From positions 1 through 64,000 of the forward strand of contig CAWFPB010000001.1 of the NCBI GenBank assembly GCA_963817755.1: 64,000 bases of DNA, read 5' to 3'. Positions 38,595-47,524 of the stretch are shown here, piece after piece. The stretch comes from Oleiagrimonas sp963817755. GTDB taxonomy: Bacteria > Pseudomonadota > Gammaproteobacteria > Xanthomonadales > Rhodanobacteraceae. The translations under genes and the position numbers were made by a program. A model generated the notes under the pieces. It did not search any database, was not told the DNA's origin, and saw nothing but the letters and a program-made list of their open reading frames with translations. Each line of letters begins with the position of its first letter. Position 1 is the first letter of the stretch.

Positions 38595-40220
38595 TCAGTA
38601 GCGCCAGGCTTTCAGGTCGGCGCCGGCCGGCGCGTGGGCATCCATGTAATCGACGATCTTGTTGAGCAGCACCGAACCGCGTGGCCCCCAGCAGTGCGGT
38701 GCCATGGGCTGGTAGACCACGGTGGCGTCGGCCTTCGGGTGCCGGGTCGAGCGCAGGAAGGCATCCATCATGTGCACGCCCATGTTCAGGTAGTAGGTGT
38801 CCATGGCGCCGACGTAGATGTGCAGCTTGCCCGTCAGCTCGGGACCGATCTGCGGCCAGTGGGTCTTCAGGTAGTAACGCAGGTCGTAGTGCTGCTTCCA
38901 GTAGGCGGCCACGGAGTGGTCGATCACGCCGGTGCGCTTGTTCCAGATGCGCTGCGGATAGCCGTTCGCGCCGACCGGTCCGAACGTCGCCTCCCAGATG
39001 TCCCACTGACCGCCCGAGCGCGAACGGTCGCCCACCGCCAGCTCGTAGTGGTTCTCGTCCTTCATCATCGAGGTGATGTTGCCGTCCGTCCTGCGCGTGT
39101 CCGGGCGCTCGACCCGGACCCAGCCTTGTTGCTTGTAGTAGGCGTTCTTGTCGCGGTAGATGTTGACGATCTGGTGGTAGCGGAAGTCCAGCGAGTCCGG
39201 GCACGAGGCAAAGCTGCCGCCGTAGAACTGCGGATGAAACACCTGAAGCGCCACCGAGATCCAGCCGCCGGTCGAGCCACCGGTCAGGATGCGCGCCCAG
39301 GGCCTGTCGATCACGCGGAAGCGCGAGGCGATGGCCGGCAAAAGCTCCTTCTGGATGGCGTCGCCGTAGGGCCCGTCGTTGGCCGAGTTCACCGCGTAGG
39401 AATCGTCGTAGTAGGGCGAGGGGTGCTGCAGCGTGACCACGATCACCCGCGGCGTGCCGTCGGCCAGCCAGAACTTGCGGAAGCCCGAGTGCGGGCGATC
39501 GAAGCCCATCGGCGCGTGCAGCGAGAAATGGCCCTGCTCGTAGATGATCGGGTAGCGCACGTTCGGGTGGCTGGCATAGCCGCGCGGCAGCAGCACCGTG
39601 GCGCCCAGGTAGATCGGATGGCCCCACCAGCGGCTGAGGATCGCGCTCTTGATGCGGAAGCGCTTCACGTAGCGGGTGTCGGCCGGCACCTTCACCGGGC
39701 CGATCACGTGGTCGGCGACCAGACGGATCGGGGTGCGCGAATGCGGATCGAAATGCACCTTCACCGGCGTGCCGTACAGGTTGCCCGGCGAGCGCTTCCA
39801 GTCCTGGCCCTCCCAGTGGTCCATGTGCAGCCACACGGTATGACCGTCGGCACGCTTGAAGCGCGTGTAGATGTTGACGAACGGCTGCATCCAGTAGTCG
39901 CCGGCCGGCAGCTGGGCCAGGCTCGACAACGGTGCGCCGTAGTCGCCGGTATCGATCACGGCCGCCTGGCCGGGGTGCAACTGCTTGACGTCATGGCCGA
40001 ACAAGGGAACCCCGGTGGGGTGGGTCTGCTGGATCGGTGGTTTGGCATCGGTACGGCTGATCGCCACGTAGACGCGGCCGGTGATCGGGCCTGCGTGGGC
40101 GCTGTGCGGGAAACTGATCTCGATGCGCGGACCGCGGGTGGTCGCGGCCTGCGCATGCGCGACCGGAAGGACCGGCAGAGCCATGATCGAAAGCAGGAAG
40201 GCCAGGGAGCGGAGGGACAT
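38595..40220 (-). CDS. Exported putative esterase (alpha/beta-hydrolase)
   Basis: A 541-residue protein with a signal peptide (LAFLLSIMALPVLPVAHA, cleavage after residue 23). It has an N-terminal beta domain and a C-terminal alpha/beta-hydrolase of the esterase D/putative-esterase class. The nucleophile is Ser316 in GGSTGGW. The late conserved block HCWGPRGSVLLNKIVDYM may hold the catalytic His. The oxyanion region is YPIIYEQGHF. Substrate unknown. Start ATG 40220 chosen so that the signal peptide is N-terminal; the frame extends further upstream. Confidence 0.85.
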   Translation of the reverse strand: MSLRSLAFLLSIMALPVLPVAHAQAATTRGPRIEISFPHSAHAGPITGRVYVAISRTDAKPPIQQTHPTGVPLFGHDVKQLHPGQAAVIDTGDYGAPLSSLAQLPAGDYWMQPFVNIYTRFKRADGHTVWLHMDHWEGQDWKRSPGNLYGTPVKVHFDPHSRTPIRLVADHVIGPVKVPADTRYVKRFRIKSAILSRWWGHPIYLGATVLLPRGYASHPNVRYPIIYEQGHFSLHAPMGFDRPHSGFRKFWLADGTPRVIVVTLQHPSPYYDDSYAVNSANDGPYGDAIQKELLPAIASRFRVIDRPWARILTGGSTGGWISVALQVFHPQFYGGSFASCPDSLDFRYHQIVNIYRDKNAYYKQQGWVRVERPDTRRTDGNITSMMKDENHYELAVGDRSRSGGQWDIWEATFGPVGANGYPQRIWNKRTGVIDHSVAAYWKQHYDLRYYLKTHWPQIGPELTGKLHIYVGAMDTYYLNMGVHMMDAFLRSTRHPKADATVVYQPMAPHCWGPRGSVLLNKIVDYMDAHAPAGADLKAWRY

Positions 40221-40323
40221 GGGCGTTCTCGAGGTCGGTGGTTCCGGGGATGGCTGCCGTGGCACGCATGCATCGGTGGCCGGATATCCACTCGATACTA
40301 CACGAGCCGACCGGGCCGCCGCG

Positions 40324-41595
40324 TCAGCCGGGCGAGGCCTGTGCCGGCTTCTGCGTGCTGTCCGTTTCCGGCGTTTCCAGTGTCTCGCGCCGGCGCAGCA
40401 CCGGGAACATCCACATCCACAACCCGACCACGGCCAGGGTGCCCAGGCCGCCGATCAGGGCCGAGCCGACCGCTCCGACCAGCGAGGCCACCAGGCCCGA
40501 CTCGAATTCGCCCAGCTGATTGGAGGTGTTGATGAAGATCGAATTGACCGCGCTCACCCGCCCGCGCATGGCGTCGGGCGTGTCCAGCTGCACCAGGGCG
40601 CCGCGGATCACCATGCTGACCATGTCGAAGGCGCCCAGCGCGGCCAGCGCCAATAGCGAAATCCACAGTGTGTGCGAGAGGGCGAAAACGATGGTGGCCA
40701 CGCCGAAGGCCGCGACCGAGACAAACATGATCATGCCGACCCGGCGCTTGAGCGCATGTTGGGCCAGCCAGATCGACATCAGAAGCGCACCCACCGCTGG
40801 CGCGGCACGCAGCAGGCCCAGGCCCCAGGGGCCGGTATGCAGGATGTCGCGCGCGAAGATCGGCAGCAGTGCAGTGGCGCCCCCCAGCAGCACTGCGAAC
40901 AGGTCCAGCGAGATGGTGCCCAGGATCGCGGGGCGTTCGCGGATGAAGGTCACGCCCGCGAACAGGGTCTTCAGGGTAGCCGGTTGTCGGCGCGGCGGGC
41001 GGTGGTCGTATCGCAGCCGCGCCAGCAGCAGCAGCGAGGCCAGGTACAGCAATGCCGAAACGCCGTACACCACGTCGGCGCCGGCCACGTACAGGAAGCC
41101 GCCCGCGGCCGGGCCTGCAATCATCGCCACCTGGCCGGCCGAGGCGTTCATGGCCATGGCGCGGGGCAGCACCTTCTCCGGCACCAGACCGGGCACCATG
41201 GCCTGGCGGGTCGGGAACTCGAACGCGCGCGCGATGCCGATCACGAACAGCAGCGCCAGGATGTGCCATTCGTGCAGCCAGTGCATCCAGCTGCCCAGGG
41301 CCAGGGCGGCGATCGCGGTCCATTCGAGCATCTGGCATACCACCACGATGCGACGGCGGTCGAACTGGTCGGCGACGTGCCCGGCGGGTAGCGCGAACAG
41401 CAGCGAGGGCACGAACTGCACCAGGCCGACCAGGCCCAGGTCCAGGGCCCGGCCGGTCAGCGCATAGATCTGCCAGCCGACGGCCACCGAGAGCATCTGG
41501 AAGCCGAAGCCCGAGGCCAGGCGTGCCGCCCAGAAATGCACGAAGGCCGGATAGCGCAGCAATCCGGTTGGAGGGTTCGGGACGGCATCGGTCAT
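40324..41595 (-). CDS. Major facilitator superfamily exporter (MFS_3/EntS-like)
   Basis: A 423-residue polytopic transporter with about twelve helices. The motif-A-like loop GHVADQFDRRRIVVV follows the second helix, and the second half repeats it weakly. It resembles EntS/enterobactin-type exporters and other drug or siderophore efflux MFS proteins (EFPTRQAMVPGLVP is typical for MFS_3). Substrate cannot be inferred, as no siderophore genes are near. Start ATG 41595; divergent from the alcohol dehydrogenase, 88 nt apart. Confidence 0.88.
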   Translation of the reverse strand: MTDAVPNPPTGLLRYPAFVHFWAARLASGFGFQMLSVAVGWQIYALTGRALDLGLVGLVQFVPSLLFALPAGHVADQFDRRRIVVVCQMLEWTAIAALALGSWMHWLHEWHILALLFVIGIARAFEFPTRQAMVPGLVPEKVLPRAMAMNASAGQVAMIAGPAAGGFLYVAGADVVYGVSALLYLASLLLLARLRYDHRPPRRQPATLKTLFAGVTFIRERPAILGTISLDLFAVLLGGATALLPIFARDILHTGPWGLGLLRAAPAVGALLMSIWLAQHALKRRVGMIMFVSVAAFGVATIVFALSHTLWISLLALAALGAFDMVSMVIRGALVQLDTPDAMRGRVSAVNSIFINTSNQLGEFESGLVASLVGAVGSALIGGLGTLAVVGLWMWMFPVLRRRETLETPETDSTQKPAQASPG

Positions 41596-41683
41596 GGGTG
41601 CGGGCGCGGGGAATGAAAGGTGGCATGGTAGACTGAGCAGTCCAGTATATCGTTGCTCGACACGCCAGAAGGAGAATGTCCCC

Positions 41684-42757
41684 ATGCTCAAGACCCCCGC
41701 CTGGGCCGCCCCGTCCGCCACTGAACCGCTGGCTCCCTTTGCCATCGAACGCCGCGAACCCGAGGCGCACGAGGTGTTGATCGACATTCGTTATTGCGGC
41801 GTGTGCCACTCGGACCTGCACATGGCGCGCGATGAGTGGGGCGGCAGCCGTTTCCCCCTGGTGCCCGGCCACGAGATCGTCGGGAAGGTCGCGCAGGTCG
41901 GCAGCGAGGTGACCGACTGGAAGGTCGGCGACACGGTCGGCGTGGGCTGCTTCATCGACTCGTGCCGGCACTGCTCGGCCTGCCGCGACGGCGAGGAGCA
42001 GTACTGCGAGGAAGGCATGAGCCTGACCTACAACAGCTACGAGCGCACCGACGGCAAGCTGGACAAGACCCGCCCGACCTGGGGCGGCTATTCCACCCGC
42101 ATCACCGTGGACGAGAACTACGTGCTGCGCGTGCCCGATTCCATTCCGCTCGAGCGTGCCGCGCCGCTGCTGTGCGCCGGCATCACCACCTACTCGCCGC
42201 TGCGCCGTCATGGCGTGAAGGCCGGTGACAAGGTGGCCGTGGTGGGCCTGGGCGGCCTGGGCCACATGGGCGTGAAGCTGGCCAGGGCCATGGGTGCGCA
42301 CGTGACCGTGCTCAGCCATTCGCCGGGCAAGCGCGACAGTGCACTTGAACTGGGTGCCGACGATTTCCTGGTCACCCGCGACGGCTCGGTGTTCGAGGAG
42401 CACGCCGGGAAGTTCGATTTCATCCTCGACACGGTGTCCGCCGACCACGACTACAACGCCTACCTGGGCCTGCTCAGGCGCGGCGGCAGCATGGTGCTGG
42501 TGGGACTTCCGGATGCGCAGCCACTGAGCGCGGGTTCCCTGATCCGCGGTCGCCGCAATCTGTCCGGGTCGCTGATCGGCGGCATCGCCGAGACCCAGGA
42601 AATGCTCGATTTCTGTGCCGAACACGGCGTGGCGGCCGATGTCGAGGTCATCGACATGGCGCAGATCAACGAGGCCTACGAGCGCATGCTCAAGGGCGAC
42701 GTGCGCTACCGCTTCGTGATCGACACGGCCACGATCGGCAGCGACGGCAGCGCCTGA
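41684..42757 (+). CDS. Zinc-dependent NADP alcohol/aldehyde dehydrogenase (YahK/Ahr-like)
   Basis: Medium-chain dehydrogenase of 357 residues. Catalytic zinc ligands are C41 (GVCHSD) and His63/Glu64 (PGHE). Structural zinc ligands are C94, C97, C100 and C108. The Rossmann motif GLGGLGHMG lies near residue 188. Sequence type matches the cinnamyl-alcohol/YahK aldehyde reductase group, which reduces a range of aldehydes with NADPH. AAGGAG lies at 41668-41673, 10 nt before the ATG. Confidence 0.92.
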   Translation: MLKTPAWAAPSATEPLAPFAIERREPEAHEVLIDIRYCGVCHSDLHMARDEWGGSRFPLVPGHEIVGKVAQVGSEVTDWKVGDTVGVGCFIDSCRHCSACRDGEEQYCEEGMSLTYNSYERTDGKLDKTRPTWGGYSTRITVDENYVLRVPDSIPLERAAPLLCAGITTYSPLRRHGVKAGDKVAVVGLGGLGHMGVKLARAMGAHVTVLSHSPGKRDSALELGADDFLVTRDGSVFEEHAGKFDFILDTVSADHDYNAYLGLLRRGGSMVLVGLPDAQPLSAGSLIRGRRNLSGSLIGGIAETQEMLDFCAEHGVAADVEVIDMAQINEAYERMLKGDVRYRFVIDTATIGSDGSA

Positions 42758-42816
42758 ACTTGCATGGATCGTGCGAGTCGGAGTAGTAATGCTCGGCACG
42801 AGCAGGAGACGCCAAC

Positions 42817-43278
42817 ATGAAATTGAAACGTGTTCCGGTTCTGGTGGTCCTCGCTTCACTGACCGCCTGCGCAAGCATGCAGTCCTCGACGCAACGCGCC
42901 GAGCGCGCGGCCCGAATCGAGGCCGCAGCTGGGGCCCCGGTACGGTATGTCCAGCTCACCTTCGGCAGTTTCTACGCCTGGGATCCGATCAACGATCATC
43001 AGGTGGTGGCTTACGTCACTCCCAGGCGCGCCTACCTGCTGGACCTGCCCCCGTGCCCCGGCATCGAGCATACGCCGTCGATCACGATCAGCACCCGCAT
43101 GTCGCGCATCAACATCAACTTCGATACGGTCACGCCGAGCGCGACGGGGGTACCCTGCCATGTCCGGCAAATCCGTCCGTTGGACATGAGCAAACTCAAG
43201 CAGGCCAACGCCGAGATCAAGAAGGACGTCCGGATTCGGCCCCGGCCGCAAACGCAAAGTAGTGGATCCGGTTCCTGA
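42817..43278 (+). CDS. DUF6491-like lipoprotein
   Basis: A 153-residue predicted lipoprotein; the signal peptide ends with lipobox LTAC at Cys18. The mature region has the pattern of DUF6491 proteins: a W/F-centred strand (GSFYAWDPINDHQVVAYVTP), RAYLLDLPPCPG, and a second Cys in PCHVRQIRPLD, so a disulfide is likely. Common in Xanthomonadales, function unknown. GCAGGAG precedes the ATG. Confidence 0.75.
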   Translation: MKLKRVPVLVVLASLTACASMQSSTQRAERAARIEAAAGAPVRYVQLTFGSFYAWDPINDHQVVAYVTPRRAYLLDLPPCPGIEHTPSITISTRMSRININFDTVTPSATGVPCHVRQIRPLDMSKLKQANAEIKKDVRIRPRPQTQSSGSGS

Positions 43279-43358
43279 CTCGGCTGGCTGAAGGCGGCCG
43301 GTTGTATCGATACACTGTCCGGTGAACGGCGGCCCCGCCGCCTCACCGGAGAGTATCG

Positions 43359-44072
43359 ATGTTGGACTGGAAACTTGCCCGTGCGGCCACGCTGATGATG
43401 GTCCTGTCAGCGCTGGCCGCCTGTTCGAAGGGCCCCACGCCCGCGCAGCAGGCCGCGGCACGAAAGGCCGCGATGGAGGCGAAGGCGAAGCCGGCGCTGA
43501 CGGCCTACCACAACATGGTGGCCCGGAAGAACTACCAGCTTGCCGTACCGCTGGGCGAGGAAATCGTGACCAAGTATCCGGGCACCCAGGCTGCCGCCGA
43601 GGTGAAGCCCCAGCTCGACGACCTGCGCGCCAAGGCCGAAGCCAAGGCCGAGAAGCAGCGCCTGCAGCGCCTGTGGGTGTACCAGGTGGCGCCGATGGAT
43701 GGCGGCACCCAGAGCACGGCCGCGATCGATGCCAGTCAGCCGGCGGGACTGGACGTGCGCCTGATCCTGCGCCGCCACAGCGCCTGGGGCCTGAGCGTGT
43801 TCCTGTACGCCGATGGCACGACCGGGTTCGTCTGCCATGGCACCTGCAGCGTGCCGGCCACCTTCGACGGCAAGAAGGTCGACCTGAAGGCCTACGTACC
43901 CAAGGGCGGAAGGCCGGCACTGATGATCCGCGGCGAGAAGGCCTTCATCGCGCGCATGGAGAAGGCCAAGGTCGTGCATTTCAAGGTGCGCATGAAGGCC
44001 ACGGGCCTGCGCGACCTCAAGTTCGAGGTCGGCGGATTCGATCCGGCCAGCTGGAAGCCGCTGAAGAAGTGA
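43359..44072 (+). CDS. Predicted lipoprotein of unknown function
   Basis: A 237-residue protein with lipobox LAAC (Cys22). Residues 28-90 form a charged helix rich in Ala/Lys/Glu with a TPR-like segment (NYQLAVPLGEEIVTKYPGT). The C-terminal half is beta-rich (LSVFLYADGTTGFVCHGTCSVPATF) and contains a Cys pair. I do not recognise a family. It faces the ferritin-like gene tail to tail with a GC-rich hairpin between. Confidence 0.68.
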   Translation: MLDWKLARAATLMMVLSALAACSKGPTPAQQAAARKAAMEAKAKPALTAYHNMVARKNYQLAVPLGEEIVTKYPGTQAAAEVKPQLDDLRAKAEAKAEKQRLQRLWVYQVAPMDGGTQSTAAIDASQPAGLDVRLILRRHSAWGLSVFLYADGTTGFVCHGTCSVPATFDGKKVDLKAYVPKGGRPALMIRGEKAFIARMEKAKVVHFKVRMKATGLRDLKFEVGGFDPASWKPLKK

Positions 44073-44084
44073 TGCAGTCGGCGG

Positions 44085-44109
44085 GCGGCGCGCCGTAGCG
44101 GCGTGCCGC
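44085..44109. terminator. GC-rich hairpin between convergent genes
   Basis: GCGGCGCGCCG (44085-44095), TAG loop, CGGCGTGCCGC (44099-44109) with one G/T wobble. No U-tract in either direction. Likely transcript-end structure for the lipoprotein gene and for the ferritin-like gene that ends at 44110. Confidence 0.4.
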
Positions 44110-44931
44110 TCAGTGCAGGATCAGGCGCTGGGTCAGTCGAGTCAGCGGCCCCTGCAGGCCGCTGTTGATGCGCGGCGGGAGGTTGAGCGGCTTGAGCAGC
44201 ATCTTCACCGACATTTCCGCTGGCAGGTTGCGGCGTATCAGGGTGTAGATGCGTTCGCTGGCCTCCTTGTAGGACTGCCGGTCGCGGTTGTATTCGGGAT
44301 GGCGCCAGGCGAACACGTGGCGCAGGGCGATGTCGCCGTCCTCGTTGCGGATCTCCCGTATGCGCCGCACCAGCGCGCCAAGTACGCGCCAACGCCCGTT
44401 GTGTTCGCGCGCCTCGTACTCGCGGAAGTACTTGTAGAAGTGGCTGTAGTGGCGCACCTCGTCACTCTTGATGTGTTCGGTCAGCTGCTTGAGCACCGGT
44501 TCGTCGGTCAGCGAATGGATGGCCCGGTACAGGCTGGCGGTGCCCATCTCCACCACGCAGCGTGCGGCCATCTCCAGGCCGCGGCGAGGTTCCAGTTCCT
44601 CGCAGGTGCACACGGTGCGGTATTCGGCGAAGAAGTCGGCGAAGGCGCGATCCCAGTCGAAACCGGGCCAGGCGTGGCACACATAGGTGGCCAGCGCACG
44701 GCCGTGCTGCAGTTCCTCCTGTTCCCACTGCTGGCCGAGCCAGGCCTGGACATTCACGTCCCCGCGGTAGTGCTCGACCAGGTTGCGGGTGTACAGGTCC
44801 GAGCCGCTCTCGATGAACGAGGAGGCGCAGATCAGGCAGACCAGATCCTCGTCGGCCCGGGCCTTGTCGGCATCGAGGCGGGAGAAGTCGATGTCCTCGA
44901 GCTTCCAGGGAAGCGGTGTGGCCTGCTGCAT
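44110..44931 (-). CDS. Ferritin-like diiron-type protein
   Basis: A 273-residue all-alpha protein of the ferritin-like superfamily. Two candidate metal motifs are visible: EELQHG and SDEVRHYSHF (ExxH type), with further acidic residues in the helices between. This is the arrangement of diiron oxidases or desaturase-like proteins rather than storage ferritin. The C-terminal basic stretch lacks membrane helices. GGAGAG precedes the ATG at 44931. Substrate unknown; monocistronic as far as can be seen. Confidence 0.75.
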   Translation of the reverse strand: MQQATPLPWKLEDIDFSRLDADKARADEDLVCLICASSFIESGSDLYTRNLVEHYRGDVNVQAWLGQQWEQEELQHGRALATYVCHAWPGFDWDRAFADFFAEYRTVCTCEELEPRRGLEMAARCVVEMGTASLYRAIHSLTDEPVLKQLTEHIKSDEVRHYSHFYKYFREYEAREHNGRWRVLGALVRRIREIRNEDGDIALRHVFAWRHPEYNRDRQSYKEASERIYTLIRRNLPAEMSVKMLLKPLNLPPRINSGLQGPLTRLTQRLILH

Positions 44932-45051
44932 CACGGGTCTCTCCGGCTCGGGTGCCCTGTGAAGAACCGCGGGCACACACCATGTGACCGATCCATGACG
45001 CAAGAATAACGATGTCCGATACCCGAACGCCAGCAGTTTGCGGGCTCGCGT

Positions 45052-45468
45052 TCAGCGCACGATGGTGACCGGTATTCGCGAGCGCGAGACGATGTCGTTG
45101 GAAACCGAACCGAGCAGCCAGCGCGCCAGCGAACCGTGCCCGGTATGGCCGATGACGACGTGGTCGATGCCGTGCTGCTCCACCTGCGCCATCAGCACGT
45201 CGCCCGGACTTCCATAGACCAGCTCTGTCTCCACGTGGTCGGTCATGTCGCCGGCCCCGTCCTTCAGGACGTCGAGCATGGCTCGGGCACGTTGCGAGGA
45301 GGCATCGGTCATCATCATGGCGCACGATTCCGGCCCGGCCTCGGTGGTGCGCAGCGCAGTCACCGCGCGCACCCGGCCGCCGTCGGCGCGCGCCAGCTTC
45401 AGGGCCAGTTCGAAGGCGCGTTGCGCCGACTCCGAACCGTCGTATCCGACCAGGTAGGTGGTGGTCAT
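45052..45468 (-). CDS. Universal stress protein (UspA family)
   Basis: A 138-residue single-domain Usp. The ATP-binding motif G-x2-G-x9-G-S is present (GHTGHGSLARWLLGSVS, about 111-127), so it belongs to the nucleotide-binding subclass. It starts MTTTYLVGYDGSESAQ at ATG 45468; 11 upstream in-frame codons are less likely. Role in stress survival is family-level knowledge only. Confidence 0.92.
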   Translation of the reverse strand: MTTTYLVGYDGSESAQRAFELALKLARADGGRVRAVTALRTTEAGPESCAMMMTDASSQRARAMLDVLKDGAGDMTDHVETELVYGSPGDVLMAQVEQHGIDHVVIGHTGHGSLARWLLGSVSNDIVSRSRIPVTIVR

Positions 45469-45639
45469 GGCAGTTCCCGGGTCCGTCTCCATCACGGTCA
45501 TTATGCCGCCGATCGGGATGCGGGCACGAAACGGGGGCCATACGGCAACTGAACGTTCCGGGCCGGTGTTGGGTGCAATTCATGTGTCGTCTGTCATCAC
45601 AGTAGGCACATTCACGCGCGCCCCACGAGGAGGCTCATG

Positions 45640-46098
45640 ATGAAAATCCGTCACGCGATTGCGTTCTCCATGGTCCTGGCGACCCTTTCGATGCTGTCAC
45701 TCGCGGCACCCGCCAGCGCGGCCGGTGCCAAGCTCGATTGCCGGATGCACTACCAGTTGACGGGCTGGTCGCTGATCTACAAGCACGCCCGGGGCAAGGG
45801 CGTGGTGACCTGCACCAACGGCGCCCGCCTGCCGGTGAAGATCACCGTCAAGGGCGGCGGCCTGACCGCCGGCAAATGGCACATCGACAACGGCAAGGGA
45901 CGTTTCTCGGACGTGCACTCGATCCGCGACGTGCTGGGCAGCTACGCCCAGGCCAATGCACACGCCGGCATGGTCAAGTCCGGCAGTGCCCAGGTGCTGA
46001 CCAAGGGGACCGTGTCACTGGCCCTGGCCGGTACCGGTGAAGGCGTCGACCTGGGCGTCGACGTGGGTCGGTTCACCATCAAGCCGCTCGGGAAGTAG
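45640..46098 (+). CDS. Exported protein of unknown function
   Basis: A 152-residue protein with a signal peptide (AIAFSMVLATLSMLSLAAPASA). The mature part is Gly-rich and beta-like (GKGVVTCTNGARLPVKITVKG; SLALAGTGEGVDLGVDVGRF) with two Cys likely in a disulfide. It is reminiscent of DUF1134/EipA-type envelope proteins, but the match is not firm. AGGAGG at 45628-45633 favours ATG 45640 over the ATG one codon upstream. Confidence 0.7.
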   Translation: MKIRHAIAFSMVLATLSMLSLAAPASAAGAKLDCRMHYQLTGWSLIYKHARGKGVVTCTNGARLPVKITVKGGGLTAGKWHIDNGKGRFSDVHSIRDVLGSYAQANAHAGMVKSGSAQVLTKGTVSLALAGTGEGVDLGVDVGRFTIKPLGK

Positions 46099-46113
46099 CG
46101 CGCCTCAACCCAT

Positions 46114-46156
46114 GGCCTCGCCCGGGTTACCCTTGTCGTGGTGCCCGGGCGAGGCC
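46114..46156 (+). terminator. 13-bp GC-rich stem-loop after the exported protein gene
   Basis: GGCCTCGCCCGGG (46114-46126) pairs perfectly with CCCGGGCGAGGCC (46144-46156) across 17 nt, 16 nt after the stop. No T-run. Confidence 0.45.
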
Positions 46157-46256
46157 TGTTCGCGGTACCGCTACAATGACCGCCAGCTTCGATTCTCCAC
46201 GCATCCGCGCGATGGTCCCGCCATCCGTCGCCATGCATTTTCCCGCCGGGTGATTC

Positions 46257-46763
46257 ATGACTGATCGTTCCTTCTTCTTCCTGCGCATGGTGCTCTGGAT
46301 GGTGCTGCTGCTGGCGGCCTGGAGCATCCTGCAGTACAGCGTGCATGCCTGGGACGTGGTGCGCATGCAGCATGTGCAGCCGGTCTCCAGCGGGGCGTTG
46401 GCGGGCCTGCTGGCCTGGGACGCGTTGTACATGCTGCTGGCCGCCCTGACCGTGGCCGCGGCCGCCGGGTGCCTGATGTGGCGCCCCGGGGCGCGACGCG
46501 GATTGCGCATCCTGGCATTCGTGCTGGCGGCCTATGCGCTGGTGGGGGCGGTGGCCCTGATCGCTCGCTGGCAGGGCACGGATCCGGCCGGCACGGCGCT
46601 GGTGGCGCAGGCGGTGGACCCCGCACTGGCACGACTCATGGCCGAAAAGACGCGTCGCATTCTCCTGCTCGGTGCCATCCTGAAGTTGCTTGCGGCCCCG
46701 CTGCTGGCTTGGCTGGGCTGGCGTCTGGGGCAGCCCGGGACGGTGCGCCGGTTCGCACGCTGA
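46257..46763 (+). CDS. Integral membrane protein of unknown function
   Basis: A 168-residue inner-membrane protein with four predicted helices (VLWMVLLLAAWSIL; LYMLLAALTVAAAAGCLM; LAFVLAAYALVGAVALIA; LLLGAILKLLAAPLLAWLG). A cytoplasmic or periplasmic loop lies between helices 3 and 4 (GTDPAGTALVAQAVDPALARLMAEKTR). Unrecognised family. Converges with the TrmH gene, 3 nt apart. Confidence 0.6.
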   Translation: MTDRSFFFLRMVLWMVLLLAAWSILQYSVHAWDVVRMQHVQPVSSGALAGLLAWDALYMLLAALTVAAAAGCLMWRPGARRGLRILAFVLAAYALVGAVALIARWQGTDPAGTALVAQAVDPALARLMAEKTRRILLLGAILKLLAAPLLAWLGWRLGQPGTVRRFAR

Positions 46764-46766
46764 GCG

Positions 46767-47390
46767 CTAGCTGCGCTGCGCGTTGCGGCGCGCCGGCGGT
46801 ACCGGCGTGCCGTGCTGGCGGACGTATTCGTACAGCGCCACCGAGGCGGCCACGGCCACGTTCAGGCTGTCCACCGAACCCCACTGCGGGATGCGCACGA
46901 AACGCGCGCCGCTGCTGGCGCGGGCCTCCTCGCTGAGGCCGTGCAGTTCGTGGCCGAGCACGAAGGCGCAGCGTTCGGGCAACGCCGTCTCGTGCAGCAG
47001 GTCCTCGGCGAACGGATCCAGCGCCACCAGCTGGAAGTCCTCCGCGTCCAGCGACCTGCGGCAGTCATCGAAGCGTTCGTGGAAACGTGCCGGGACATGC
47101 TTGAACCCGCCCTTGGCCGGCGCCGGGTCGAACGCACCAATGTCGACCAGATGCACGGCGTGGGCACCGAAGGCCTCGGCGCTGCGAAAGATCTTGGGCA
47201 CGTTGAAGTCGGCCTTGAGCCGGTCCAGCACCAGCGCCACGGCATGCGGGCCGGCCGCGGCCTGCAGGTTCTGGCGGCGATGCTTTTCGTAGCGCCACAA
47301 GGCATTGGCATCGCCGGGCTGACCCTTGGCGGCGACGGTGCCGGGGGCGATCACGCGGTCGGGATCGGCGGGGGCGCGGGGTTTGGCCAT
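46767..47390 (-). CDS. TrmH/SpoU-family RNA 2'-O-methyltransferase
   Basis: A 207-residue SPOUT methyltransferase. The three knot motifs are visible: NVPKIFRSAEAFG, FVLGHELHGLS and IPQWGSVDSLNVAVAASVALYEY. The family uses SAM to methylate tRNA or rRNA ribose; which RNA is not decided by sequence. A short basic N-terminal extension (about 40 residues) precedes the domain. Start ATG 47390. Confidence 0.88.
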   Translation of the reverse strand: MAKPRAPADPDRVIAPGTVAAKGQPGDANALWRYEKHRRQNLQAAAGPHAVALVLDRLKADFNVPKIFRSAEAFGAHAVHLVDIGAFDPAPAKGGFKHVPARFHERFDDCRRSLDAEDFQLVALDPFAEDLLHETALPERCAFVLGHELHGLSEEARASSGARFVRIPQWGSVDSLNVAVAASVALYEYVRQHGTPVPPARRNAQRS

Positions 47391-47524
47391 GGGTGGGCAG
47401 TCGTGGAAGGAATCACCAATGTACCCGAAGCGTGCCTGACAACCGAGCGCGGAGCGCCGGCGCCTGTCTCCGGGTGGAGCAATGGTAGGCTGCGGCTTTC
47501 CACGGGTTGAGCACAGGTGAAATC

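Noticed and set aside
45640..46098. Firm assignment of the exported protein to DUF1134/EipA
   Set aside because: Only a loose Gly-rich beta pattern is shared; key conserved positions could not be aligned by eye.
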